A program made the translations under genes and the position numbers. Positions 35,603-43,938 of a DNA stretch of 64,000 nucleotides are shown here, in pieces. Numbering within the stretch: the stretch's first letter is position 1; every line of letters starts with the position of its first letter. This DNA comes from Variovorax paradoxus (GTDB lineage: Bacteria; Pseudomonadota; Gammaproteobacteria; Burkholderiales; Burkholderiaceae_C): contig NZ_JAUSRN010000001.1 of the NCBI RefSeq assembly GCF_030811855.1, positions 62,001 to 126,000 of the forward strand, given 5' to 3'. The notes beneath the pieces are model-generated. The model saw nothing but the letters and a program-made list of their open reading frames with translations, ran no database searches and was not told the DNA's origin.

Positions 35603-35682
35603 CGTTCCGATAGCACACTCCGCCCGGCCGAGCGGCAGCGCGCCACTGCCGCCGTGGGCTCGACTTGATACAAGGAGTCCAC

Positions 35683-37296
35683 ATGAGCGGCAAAGGAATG
35701 GTGAGCTGCCCGCAGCCTGAAGCGGCGGAGTCGGGCGTTGAAATTCTGCGGGCAGGCGGGAGCGCGGTCGACGCGGCAGTCGCCTGCGCCCTTGTGCAAA
35801 CCGTGGTGGATCCGCTGATGTGCAGCATCGGCGGCTTCGGCACGGCCGCCGTACACCGCCCAGAAGCCTGCATTCACGAGTATGTGGACTTCCACGCTCC
35901 CGCGCCGCTTGGCGCTCGAGCAGACATGTGGGAGCACTTGCTGGAGGGTGAGACGCGCGACGGTTTCGGCTTCAGCATCAAAGGCAGATTGAACGACATT
36001 GGCTACCAAGCCATCGCCGTTCCGGGAACGCTCAGCGGGCTAGAGCGCCTGCACGCGCGGCATGGCCGCCTCCCATGGCGAGAAGTGGTCGCCCCTGCCA
36101 TTGCATGGGCCCGGGAAGGGTTCATGGTTCGGCCTGCGATGTATGCATTCTGGATCGACGAGCCGCTCGCTGGTCGGGCAAGCAACAGAGAGCGGCTCCT
36201 GTACTCGGCCTCCGGTCGGGAACTCTTCTGCCGGCCGGACGGCACTCCCAAGACCATCGGCACACCGCTGCGAAACCCGGACTACGCGAACACGCTGGAA
36301 ACGATCGCGTGTGATGGAGCAGTGTCCTTCTACCGCGGTGAACTCGCCCATCGTATGGTGGAGGACCTGGCGGCCCACGGCGGCCTGCTGTCTTTGCAAG
36401 ATCTCGCGACCTACGCACCACGCGAGAACGCTCCACTGGTAGGAAGCTACAGGGACCGACGCATCACCACCAACCAGCCTCCTGGTGGCGGCGCGATGCT
36501 GCTCCAGATGCTCAACATCTTGGAGCAGTTCGACCTGACGGCGCTCGGGCACAACACGCCGGAATACATCCGCATCGTGTGTGAGGCCATGAAGCGCGCC
36601 ACCATCGACAAGGACCGGCATCTCGGTGACCCGGCATTTCTAGAGGTGCCGCTGGATCGCCTGCTCTCCAAGGCCTACGCGGCACAGGCTGCTGCCGCCA
36701 TCAATGCCGGCGAGAAGGCCGACGTGCCCCGTCTCAACTTAGGGGCCCCTGTTCCAAAGGACACGACGCACCTGTCCGTGGTGGATGGTGAACGCAATTG
36801 TGTTGCCATCACGCATTCGCTCGCGATGCCGTCCGGCGTGATGACGCCCGGCCTTGGCTTCATGTACAACGGCTGCATGGGCGTGTTCGACCCGCGACCA
36901 GGCAGAACGGGCAGCATCGCACCCGGAAAAGCAAGGTTCACTTCGGCCTGTCCCACCATCGTGTTCCGCGGAGACGAGCCCGAAATTGTGCTTGGCGCGC
37001 CGGGCGGAACGCAGATCGCGATGGGCGTGCTGCAGGCAATCCTGAACGTTGCGGATCATGAGATGAGCATGCAAGAGGCCGTATCTGCTCCGCGCTTCTC
37101 GTCCACGAGCAACATCATCGATATTTCGAATCGCATTCCACGCTCCGTGTCCCGGCCGCTTGAGCGTCTGGGCTACGAAGTGGTTCGGAATCCGTTCGGG
37201 TACACGATTGCTTCTGTGCACGGGATCCGCATCAACGGGGAACGCCTCGAGGGTGGCGCCGACCCCGGCCGCGACGGCGTGGCTTACGAGGCCTGA
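35683..37296 (+). CDS. Gamma-glutamyltransferase-family enzyme without signal peptide
   Basis: A 537-residue Ntn-hydrolase of the gamma-glutamyltransferase family. KDTTHLSVVDGERNCVAIT contains the autocleavage site and nucleophile, predicted as Thr361. The GGSAVDAAVACALV start and TNQPPGGGAMLLQML motif are family signatures. ATG 35683 has AAGGAG 5 nt upstream. Classical bacterial enzymes are periplasmic, but this one begins MSGKGMVSCPQPEAAESG with no hydrophobic leader, so it should act in the cytoplasm. It may hydrolyse an imported gamma-glutamyl or related amide. Confidence 0.9.
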   Translation: MSGKGMVSCPQPEAAESGVEILRAGGSAVDAAVACALVQTVVDPLMCSIGGFGTAAVHRPEACIHEYVDFHAPAPLGARADMWEHLLEGETRDGFGFSIKGRLNDIGYQAIAVPGTLSGLERLHARHGRLPWREVVAPAIAWAREGFMVRPAMYAFWIDEPLAGRASNRERLLYSASGRELFCRPDGTPKTIGTPLRNPDYANTLETIACDGAVSFYRGELAHRMVEDLAAHGGLLSLQDLATYAPRENAPLVGSYRDRRITTNQPPGGGAMLLQMLNILEQFDLTALGHNTPEYIRIVCEAMKRATIDKDRHLGDPAFLEVPLDRLLSKAYAAQAAAAINAGEKADVPRLNLGAPVPKDTTHLSVVDGERNCVAITHSLAMPSGVMTPGLGFMYNGCMGVFDPRPGRTGSIAPGKARFTSACPTIVFRGDEPEIVLGAPGGTQIAMGVLQAILNVADHEMSMQEAVSAPRFSSTSNIIDISNRIPRSVSRPLERLGYEVVRNPFGYTIASVHGIRINGERLEGGADPGRDGVAYEA

Positions 37297-37340
37297 TCGT
37301 CAGGCGGCCTGATTCCACCTTCATTTACCGGAGATACCCC

Positions 37341-37751
37341 ATGACCAATTGGAAGAGCTATCAAGACGGCAGTGCAGCCCTCGATGCGGAGACCGCACAG
37401 AAATGGCTAAATCAAGTGGTGGCGACCTGCAGCACCTTGGATCCTGACCTCATCCTAGATATCTTCACGGATGACGTTATCGCCGACCTCGGCGCAGTCC
37501 TCCTTACCGGGAAGGAGCAACTGCGTCCGATCATCCGTGAGCGGTATTCGAGGTACACCCACTACGACCTTCGTAAGACTGTTCGTGCAGTCGCCGGCGA
37601 CCTCGTTATCTGTGACGCGCGATTGCGCTGGAAGTCGCCTGAACACTCAACGCTGCAGCACACTCGAGCCATCGAGATTCTCCAAGTCCGCGATGGCCGA
37701 ATTGCACGCTGGGACAATGCGAGTTCGTCGTGGTCTGCCACTGAAGGTTGA
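37341..37751 (+). CDS. NTF2-like (SnoaL-type) protein, copy 2
   Basis: A 136-residue NTF2-like protein, paralogous to that at 17520-17930. The opening MTNWKSYQDG matches MTDWDSYQKG, and the ending RAIEILQVRDGRIARWDNA is nearly identical. It begins 44 nt after the gamma-glutamyltransferase-like gene and is probably in the same transcript. The function is unknown, but the duplication alongside the PPOX-like pair suggests a required small enzyme or carrier in the pathway. Confidence 0.83.
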   Translation: MTNWKSYQDGSAALDAETAQKWLNQVVATCSTLDPDLILDIFTDDVIADLGAVLLTGKEQLRPIIRERYSRYTHYDLRKTVRAVAGDLVICDARLRWKSPEHSTLQHTRAIEILQVRDGRIARWDNASSSWSATEG

Positions 37752-37832
37752 GGGTCTTCGCCTGGCACCTGACGACGCAGTTGCGTGACCTTGTGCACGC
37801 GTGCCCTCCCCTGACCTTGCGGCTTGAGAAAA

Positions 37833-37856
37833 CCCGGACATGCATGTCCTGCCGGG
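37833..37856. repeat. Palindrome in the NTF2-Bug gap
   Basis: GGACATGCATGTCC (37836-37849) is a perfect 14-bp palindrome, flanked by CCC before and TGCCGGG after. It lies in a 247-nt gap between the NTF2-like gene and the Bug receptor and may be a regulator site or a processing hairpin. No T-run follows. Confidence 0.5.
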
Positions 37857-37998
37857 CGCACCGGCGCGCGGCTCCCTTTGCCCTCGATAAGTAGTTCATC
37901 CGGAAACCCGCAACCGGTCTTTCCCTTTCCGGCAAAGTGGCATGCGGGACAGAAATCGATCCAATTAGATTGGGAACATCACTACCCAGGAACCCACC

Positions 37999-38970
37999 AT
38001 GTCTTTCCGCAATCTCGCATTCGGCGCCCTGCTGGCGGCCATCCTTCTGCCGGCTTCAGCACAGACCGATAAGTTCCCAGCCCGACCGATCAGGCTGGTC
38101 GTGCCTTGGAGCGCAGGCGGCAACACGGACGCTATTGCACGGCTGATGGCCTTGAAGCTTTCGGAGCGAATAAACCAACAGGTGGTGGTAGACAACAAGC
38201 CCGGCGCGAACGGAATCGTCGGCACGACGGCCGTTGCCCGGGCGCAGCCTGACGGCTATACCCTCATGTTGGCACTGCCGGAGACAAACGTGCTGAACCC
38301 GATGGTGTACAAGAACATCAGCTATACCTCGAAGGATCTGGACCCGGTGGCATTCATGGGCATCATGCCTTTTGCGCTCGTTGCCAATCCGAGCTCGAAG
38401 GCTGCCAGTGTTCCGGATCTCGTTCGCGTGGCAAAGCAACAGCCCGGCTCGGTGTCCGCAGCAAGCTGGGGGGTTGGAAGCACCGCGCACGCCGCTATCG
38501 CATTGATGGAGCAGGCCGCACACGTGGAACTCCTGCACGTTCCCTTTCCGGGCACCGCTCCTGCGCTGACCCAAGTGTTCAGCGGACAGATCGATCTCAT
38601 GTTCCTGTCGGCGCTGAGTGCCACAGAGCTCGCAAAATCGGGCAAGGTGAAGATACTCGGAGTCACAGTGGACAAGCGGATGGACTCTTTCCCTGACGTC
38701 CCAACCCTTGCAGAACAGGGCCTCCCTGGAATCGACGTTTCACTCTGGTACGGCATCGCGGCGCCCGCCAAGACGCCCTCTGCCATCAAGGATTACCTTT
38801 CGAAGGAAATCCTAGAAGTCCTCAAGGACCCCGCAGTGCTGCAAGACCTGCGAGGCCGGGGCATGGTGGTCCAACCCCGGAATGCCGGCGAGTTCTCTCG
38901 CTTCATTGCGGCCGAAGAAGGACGTTGGTCCGGCCTGATCAAGGCGAAGAACATTCGCATCGACAACTGA
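37999..38970 (+). CDS. Bug/TctC-family receptor
   Basis: A 323-residue periplasmic receptor with a signal peptide (FRNLAFGALLAAILLPASAQ). VPWSAGGNTDAIARLMALKL, PGANGIVGTTAVARAQPDG and the HVPFPGTAPALTQV stretch are Bug-family motifs. It is more divergent from the two receptors at 6 and 10 kb than they are from each other. It ends 10 nt before the D-aminoacylase gene, so it may recognise the N-acyl amino acid that enzyme hydrolyses. TctA and TctB are absent. Confidence 0.92.
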   Translation: MSFRNLAFGALLAAILLPASAQTDKFPARPIRLVVPWSAGGNTDAIARLMALKLSERINQQVVVDNKPGANGIVGTTAVARAQPDGYTLMLALPETNVLNPMVYKNISYTSKDLDPVAFMGIMPFALVANPSSKAASVPDLVRVAKQQPGSVSAASWGVGSTAHAAIALMEQAAHVELLHVPFPGTAPALTQVFSGQIDLMFLSALSATELAKSGKVKILGVTVDKRMDSFPDVPTLAEQGLPGIDVSLWYGIAAPAKTPSAIKDYLSKEILEVLKDPAVLQDLRGRGMVVQPRNAGEFSRFIAAEEGRWSGLIKAKNIRIDN

Positions 38971-38980
38971 TCCAGCCAGC

Positions 38981-40582
38981 ATGATGATCGATTACCTACT
39001 CGTCGGCGGCCAGGTTGTCGCGAGCGAGGGCCAAGCGGAGCCCTTCGTGGGCACGGTGGCCATCGCAGGCGAACGGATCGTGTGGGTGCAGCAGGGCATC
39101 GTCGACGCACCTGCGCGTCAGAGGATCGACTGCTCTGGCTTGATCGTTGCACCTGGGTTCATCGATATTCATACCCACTCGGATGCTGCGTTTCTCAAGG
39201 ATTCCGGTGGCCAGAGTCAGATCACGCAAGGAGTCACGACCGAGATCGCCGGCAATTGCGGTCATAGCTGTGCACCTTGCACCGACCCCATTTTGCTGAG
39301 GAAGCACCTACTCGCGGTGCAAGATTCGACAGAGATCACCTGGAGGACGTTCGCCGAGTACCTCGACGTGCTACAGGCCACGCGCCCCGTGTTGAACGTC
39401 GCTTCATACGTTGGACACGGTACGGTTCGCCTTGCTGTCAAGGGAACGGCCAGTTCCGCAGCCGGTGCGGGCGAACTCTCAGCGATGGGGACGTATCTGC
39501 GCCAAGCTCTTGACGACGGTGCGATTGGTATCTCCACTGGGCTGGAGTACGCGCCAGGCATGCATGCGACCGCCGTGGAACTCTTGGAGGCAGGTGCGAT
39601 TGCGGCGGAGTTCGACGTGGTGTACGCCAGTCACGTCCGCAACCGCGACTGGTTGATCGAAATGGGAGTCGGTGAAGCGCTCGGCATCGCTCGCACGACC
39701 CGGTCCAAACTCCAGCTGTCTCACATAGCTCCGAAATACGGCGCACCGCGGGGCGCGGCGGATCGTCTGCTGGAGATGGTGCGCTGGGCGCGCGAGGATG
39801 GCGCCGATGTGGGCTTCGATGTCATTCCCGATGAATGGGGACCCACGAAAGTCATTGCGTCTCTCCCGACTTGGGCACTTGAGCTGCCAAGCGACGAACT
39901 GCAGTCCCTACTGCGACCCGGACCTTCCCGTGCGCGTTTGCAGGAGAACGCATTTCCCAACTGGAAGTTGCTTGCCGACCACCGATGGGACTTGCTGGTT
40001 CTCTATCATTGCGGAGCGAACCCGTCTTACATGGGAAAAACCATTCAGCAGATTGCCATCGAGCGGCAATCCACGCCCTGGGATTGCATCTGCGACCTCC
40101 TCCTGGAAGAAGGCGCCGAGATGTCTCGCTTGATGTGGTGCGGACGGGTATCGAGTCAAGCAGACATTGACACGTTGATCCGGCAGCCCGACTGCATGGT
40201 GATTTCCGATGGCGTGTCCGTGAGCGAAGTGGGGGCTTTGAAAGACCTGCGGTTCTCGCCGATCGCTTTCTCGTGGGCAGCGTCGTTCCTTCAGAACTAC
40301 GTGAGAGATCAGCGGATCCTTGATATTGTCGAGGCGGTAGGGCGACTGACCTGGACTCCCGCACGGCGTTTCCGGCTGGAGCATCGGGGAGAACTCCGGG
40401 CTGGATACTACGCGGACCTCGCAGTCTTCGATCTCGATCAAATCCACTGTCACTCCACGTTGGAAAACCCGAACGTCAAGTCGACGGGTGTGACTCACGT
40501 TTTTGTCAACGGAACTGCCGTGATGCGCGACGCTTCGATAACCGAGGCACGACCGGGCAAGGTCCTGCGGCGCGCAGTGTAA
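38981..40582 (+). CDS. D-aminoacylase (N-acyl-D-amino-acid deacylase) family
   Basis: A 533-residue amidohydrolase. FIDIHTHSDAAFL is the first metal motif; the family's key Cys lies in AGNCGHSCAP, and later His ligands in YASHVRNRDW and LQLSHIAPKYG. The C-terminal ELRAGYYADLAVFDLDQI is the standard ending. Such enzymes remove the acyl group from N-acyl-D-amino acids or related dipeptides. Start at 38981 or the next ATG. It is the last gene of the plus-strand series and suggests that D- or N-acyl amino acids are pathway intermediates. Confidence 0.9.
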   Translation: MMIDYLLVGGQVVASEGQAEPFVGTVAIAGERIVWVQQGIVDAPARQRIDCSGLIVAPGFIDIHTHSDAAFLKDSGGQSQITQGVTTEIAGNCGHSCAPCTDPILLRKHLLAVQDSTEITWRTFAEYLDVLQATRPVLNVASYVGHGTVRLAVKGTASSAAGAGELSAMGTYLRQALDDGAIGISTGLEYAPGMHATAVELLEAGAIAAEFDVVYASHVRNRDWLIEMGVGEALGIARTTRSKLQLSHIAPKYGAPRGAADRLLEMVRWAREDGADVGFDVIPDEWGPTKVIASLPTWALELPSDELQSLLRPGPSRARLQENAFPNWKLLADHRWDLLVLYHCGANPSYMGKTIQQIAIERQSTPWDCICDLLLEEGAEMSRLMWCGRVSSQADIDTLIRQPDCMVISDGVSVSEVGALKDLRFSPIAFSWAASFLQNYVRDQRILDIVEAVGRLTWTPARRFRLEHRGELRAGYYADLAVFDLDQIHCHSTLENPNVKSTGVTHVFVNGTAVMRDASITEARPGKVLRRAV

Positions 40583-40637
40583 GCAGCGCCCGCATCATGG
40601 TCATCATCGCAAGAGCGTTGCGCTTCTTTCTGCGAAT

Positions 40638-40652
40638 GGGGCGTTTCGCCCC
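40638..40652 (+). terminator. Possible terminator hairpin after D-aminoacylase
   Basis: GGGGCG-TTT-CGCCCC forms a compact 6-bp GC stem 55 nt after the D-aminoacylase stop. It has no following T-run, so this is a weak call. Confidence 0.35.
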
Positions 40653-40741
40653 GCTGGCGCGAGGCGGTCGAAGGGGCGTCGCAGGCGGCTCGGACTATCG
40701 CTTCTATCTGCTGCACTGAGCCAACGCAGCTCAGGCCGCCA

Positions 40742-40860
40742 GTCGCCCAGCCAGCCTATGCGCATGCCGCTGAGAATCCCCGGATCGACGGCCTCGTTTT
40801 CCTTCCAGCCTAAAGGCATCTTCATGGAAAGCGGCGAGCGCGGATCGAAACCGCTTTGTG
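40742..40860 (-). pseudogene. Inverted fragment of the amidase gene
   Basis: On the minus strand this 119-nt piece matches amidase positions 33983-34101 with only two differences (at 34021 and 34032). It encodes MPLGWKENEAVDPGILSG of the amidase core and then diverges. There is no start, and the frame soon leaves the amidase sequence. It is a recent, inverted partial duplication located just after the D-aminoacylase gene. Confidence 0.9.
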
Positions 40861-40898
40861 ACTGAATACGATTCGGTCACCGACCACAGTTGCAGCAG

Positions 40899-41414
40899 TC
40901 AAGCGGCGCTAGGGCGGAATCGGAGGAAGCCGCCGATGAACTCGTCCTCGATCTGTGCGTACTCGACGATGTATGTGCCGCGCGGAAGCTGGATGCTGAT
41001 GTACTCGTCGTCTCGCAGACCGCTGGAGGCGTCAGCTGCAGCGTTCATGAGCAAATGCTCTGAATGATTGTTGACCCAGCGAAGCGGATCACCCCAGTGG
41101 GCAGCGTTGAGTTGTTCTGCGCTCGGCGACCAACTTCCGCAGGCGACGATTCCTTGTTTCGGACTCCACGCGAGTTCGTCCCACTCGGCGTAAAGAACTA
41201 GCGCAGTGAAGCCGCCAACTTCGATCAAGCCTCGCCCAGGCCACGCCTGTGCGCATGCGCGGTCGTAGTCAGTCTTTGGTCTAACTTTGTCAAAGTCTCG
41301 GTAGCTGTTCGTGTCGGGATCGATGCACCCTCGCCACAATGGCACCGCGGCTGCCGGTATCAAAACAGGCGGCGCGCCAGAGAAGTCCAGCCAAGGCGAC
41401 GTAGAAGGGTCCAT
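40899..41414 (-). CDS. Imm21-like immunity protein
   Basis: A 171-residue protein from ATG 41414. PPVLIPAAAVPLWRG near the start, then KTDYDRACAQAWPGRGLIEVGG and ALVLYAEWDELAWSP match the layout of the Imm21 family, immunity proteins of polymorphic toxin systems. No toxin gene is found nearby, so it is an orphan, as immunity genes often are in graveyard loci. Its first codons overlap the read-through end of the DUF6088 gene. The call rests on motif recall and is moderate. Confidence 0.55.
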   Translation of the reverse strand: MDPSTSPWLDFSGAPPVLIPAAAVPLWRGCIDPDTNSYRDFDKVRPKTDYDRACAQAWPGRGLIEVGGFTALVLYAEWDELAWSPKQGIVACGSWSPSAEQLNAAHWGDPLRWVNNHSEHLLMNAAADASSGLRDDEYISIQLPRGTYIVEYAQIEDEFIGGFLRFRPSAA

Positions 41415-42142
41415 GGAGCCGATCTTGGCGACGGGTCGGGTGCCTCTTCTCGACCAGCATGGGATCGAGTCCACGCTCGTCGAAGAGGAGTGCCAGCAAC
41501 TGGTCGAAGGCCCGCGGTACGTGCAGGAAGCCAGGCACCCAGCCACTCCCGCAAGCGCTCGCGCGTGGCAACACTGCCAAAGCTATCAGCGGCACGCCGC
41601 AGACGGGTCGAATCAAACGACGGCAGCTTGCTGCGCGCCTGGCGCAAGACCGCATCGCGGTCCTCTGCCAATTCGGCTAGGTTGTTCAGCAGGTCGACAT
41701 ACAGAAACTCGGGCGTCAGCTTCTTCGGGAAACGCGGCTTCATACGGAAATCGAACTGCCGGTTGCCAAGCCGGAAGACACCGTGGCGTTTGTGGTTGTA
41801 GACCAGCGTGCGGTTGTAGAGCTGGGTCGTACCCAGGCCAACGGCGTTATAGGCCGATGGGGAGAACACGAGGAAGTCCTTGTTGCGCAGGAAACCGCCC
41901 ACCACTTGTTCATCGGCAGGCGGGAGCGGGCCAAAGCTGGAGTGCTTCGGTGCGTGGTACAGCCCCTGGGCGAGCTTCTTCAGCTTGCCGGCGGCCACCA
42001 GTTCGCGCAGGTGCCTATCCACCGCGGTCGACAGGCGTGCGAGATCCTCCCGCCGATAGACGTGGCCGGCTTTCAGCTCATCTGCAAGGGGCGCAGCGGC
42101 ACCTCGCTGAGACCCAGTAGGACGCACAACAGCGGCAGGCAT
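41360..42142 (-). CDS. DUF6088/AbiEi-like antitoxin with foreign C-terminal tail
   Basis: A 260-residue frame. A winged-helix start (VYRREDLARLSTAVDRHLRE) leads to AQGLYHAPKHSSFGPLPPAD, FLVFSPSAYNAVGLGTTQLY and MKPRFPKKLTPEFLYVDLLN, which are strongly conserved in DUF6088 proteins, the AbiEi-like partner of AbiEii toxins. From about residue 200 the frame reads across the toxin remnant in another frame, giving an Arg-rich tail, so the natural stop has probably been lost. The helix-turn-helix and core look intact, so it may still act as a repressor. Confidence 0.75.
   Translation of the reverse strand: MPAAVVRPTGSQRGAAAPLADELKAGHVYRREDLARLSTAVDRHLRELVAAGKLKKLAQGLYHAPKHSSFGPLPPADEQVVGGFLRNKDFLVFSPSAYNAVGLGTTQLYNRTLVYNHKRHGVFRLGNRQFDFRMKPRFPKKLTPEFLYVDLLNNLAELAEDRDAVLRQARSKLPSFDSTRLRRAADSFGSVATRERLREWLGAWLPARTAGLRPVAGTPLRRAWTRSHAGREEAPDPSPRSAPWTLLRRLGWTSLARRLF
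41438..41538 (-). pseudogene. N-terminal stub of AbiEii toxin
   Basis: From a GTG at 41538 the minus strand reads PGFLHVPRAFDQLLALLFDE and then RGLDPMLVEK. This is the usual opening of AbiEii nucleotidyltransferases (FLH, then an RG-hydrophobic-VEKD motif). The similarity ends after about 30 residues, at a junction with the Imm21-like gene region, and the catalytic domain is missing. The toxin is therefore dead while its DUF6088 partner remains. Confidence 0.65.
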
Positions 42143-42272
42143 GTCAAATTTCTCATTGAGATTTCATGCAATTTACCGCCTTCTGGCGGACACGTGCTAC
42201 CCCGCCCGCCGGTCCGGTTGCTCGCGGGCGATGAGCCCGGGAAAGACAGCGGATCTTCATGCTCGAATCCAT

Positions 42273-42800
42273 TCAACGCCTTTGGCAATCTGATACCAAG
42301 GCATAGACCGAGTCGGTCCGCTCCGCAGGCGCCAAGTCCCTTTCCAGGATGACGTCACGCTCAAGGCGGCATATCTCCATCGTTCTGGCATCAATGTAGA
42401 GCGGGACACGGTTGACCGAGTCTTGCAAGACCGCCCGAACCGAAAGCTTGGAAGACTGGTCGTCCTGACTGCAAACGCTCCGCAGTCTCGATGGACCCGC
42501 CGGCTCTTCTGAGCCCCCGGATATCCTCAGGATCTTCTCGCATCGATCTCTCGCTGACTGCGTCGGCAAAACTGCAAGTCCAACCTGCAGAACGGGGAGC
42601 CCCTCAACGTCGATGACCTGCAAGAAGGAGGGTGACTTCGCCGCGTCGGCCCTAGGACGCACCGGCGGGTTGGATACGCAACCGGACAGTCCCGAGAGAA
42701 CCATGGGCGCAAGCACGCGCCAGCAGAACATCTTGCTCCGGCTGAGCGCGAACCGGCCATGGCGATCAGGTTTAGAGATGTTTGATTCTGGTGCTGTCAT
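42273..42800 (-). CDS. Putative lipoprotein of unknown function
   Basis: A 175-residue protein from ATG 42800 with an internal signal segment MFCWRVLAPMVLSGLSGC; LSGC is a lipobox and the mature protein would begin at that Cys. A shorter start at ATG 42731 puts the signal peptide at the N-terminus. The mature part contains two further Cys residues and ends with CRLERDVILERDLAP. I do not recognise the family. The open frame extends upstream to 42896 without support. Confidence 0.5.
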   Translation of the reverse strand: MTAPESNISKPDRHGRFALSRSKMFCWRVLAPMVLSGLSGCVSNPPVRPRADAAKSPSFLQVIDVEGLPVLQVGLAVLPTQSARDRCEKILRISGGSEEPAGPSRLRSVCSQDDQSSKLSVRAVLQDSVNRVPLYIDARTMEICRLERDVILERDLAPAERTDSVYALVSDCQRR

Positions 42801-43177
42801 GGGGGCCTGTCTATCTTCGAACTCGATATGTAGCATGCGCATTCCCTTGCTCATTGCCGCAAGGCCCCAAGCATTTAATTCTGCTGCTCGGCTCAACGTT
42901 CATCGTCTGAGCCGTCCCTCCTCTCCCAATGGCGAGAGGTCAGCCCCGTCCCGATCAAGCAGACGCGGTGCACCCGCCCCACCTTTTGGAGATCCCAAGT
43001 CTCCACAGATGCGCCGCGGCCGAACACGCGCCTAGCAGAAGTTCGGCATGCCGAACATCGACGAACTGAACGGCGGATAGACTCCAACTCGCAGGACCGC
43101 AGGGTTTCGCGAGGCGCCGACACAATTGGCCCATTCACCAGACCGCGAGACTCCACCGATCAGGCCGGTATGCAACT
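42801..43177. other. Gap with one palindrome, no gene
   Basis: About 380 nt between the lipoprotein and an XRE-cupin regulator, without a supported gene on either strand. It contains the perfect 16-bp palindrome listed separately at 43041-43056. Confidence 0.5.
43041..43056. repeat. Palindrome GTTCGGCATGCCGAAC
   Basis: A perfect 16-bp inverted repeat. Its core TTCGGC/GCCGAA and flanking bases also form the centre of the larger palindrome at 46580-46611, so the two may be sites for the same binding protein. Confidence 0.8.
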
Positions 43178-43849
43178 TCACTCGCGCAGCGTGAACACCA
43201 CTGACAGGTACGACACCGGCCCACTCTGAATCGCCTCGATTCCATGCAGCGCGGTCGCCTCGAACAGCAACGAGTCCCCTGTCCTCACCTCCACAGTCCT
43301 CCCACCGTAGCGATAGCTAACCTCCCCGGACAGGAAGTACAGGAACTTGAGGCCCGGATGCTGGAAGGTCACATAGGGATCGGCGCCCGGTAGCAACGTG
43401 ACCAGGTAGGGCTCTATGAACAAGTTGCCCGACAGCAGGTGGCCCAGCAGTTCGTAGCGGTAGTCTGAAACTGCGCCGACGCGATCGACAACAACGCCCT
43501 GCCCTGCGCGCACATGGCAAAAGTCCGTACGACGAGCCTGGTCCCCAAAAAAGCGCGATGTCGGCACGCCCAAACCATTCGCAAGGCGCTCCAGGGTCTC
43601 CACCGAAGGCGAGACCAGACCGCGCTCGATGCGCGAAAGCATCGAAGAAGAGATCCCCGACGACTTCGCGAGCTCGCCACCCGACATCTCAGCCGCCATA
43701 CGAAGCGCCCTCACTTGCGCGCCAATGCGTACCGCGGACAGGCTGCGCACGACAGCCGCTGATTGTCGCGGCCGGACGCGTGTGACGGACGCCGGCAGCT
43801 TCGGCAATTGCCCGGTGGGAAATGGAGACGGCACCCGAACATTTCGCAT
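43178..43849 (-). CDS. XRE-family regulator with C-terminal cupin, copy 3
   Basis: A 223-residue regulator. A 45-residue basic N-terminal extension precedes the XRE domain (IGAQVRALRMAAEMSGGELA, then SMLSRIERGLVSPSVETLER), followed by a cupin (FQHPGLKFLYFLSGEVSYRY, RTGDSLLFEATALHG). It is unlike the two regulators at 27-29 kb in detail. ATG 43849 is the preferred start; the frame extends 16 codons upstream. A close C-terminal copy is found at 51734-52002. Confidence 0.88.
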   Translation of the reverse strand: MRNVRVPSPFPTGQLPKLPASVTRVRPRQSAAVVRSLSAVRIGAQVRALRMAAEMSGGELAKSSGISSSMLSRIERGLVSPSVETLERLANGLGVPTSRFFGDQARRTDFCHVRAGQGVVVDRVGAVSDYRYELLGHLLSGNLFIEPYLVTLLPGADPYVTFQHPGLKFLYFLSGEVSYRYGGRTVEVRTGDSLLFEATALHGIEAIQSGPVSYLSVVFTLRE

Positions 43850-43938
43850 GACCACAGACCTTTTGCAGAGCCAGCAGATCTGTCGATTGTGACGCAAACG
43901 CGGCTGACGTAAAAGCAGCTTTCTCGAAGACTTCCCCT

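Noticed and set aside
42801..43177. Short open frames between the lipoprotein and the XRE-cupin gene
   Set aside because: No ribosome-binding site, no family motif and biased composition; not reported as genes.
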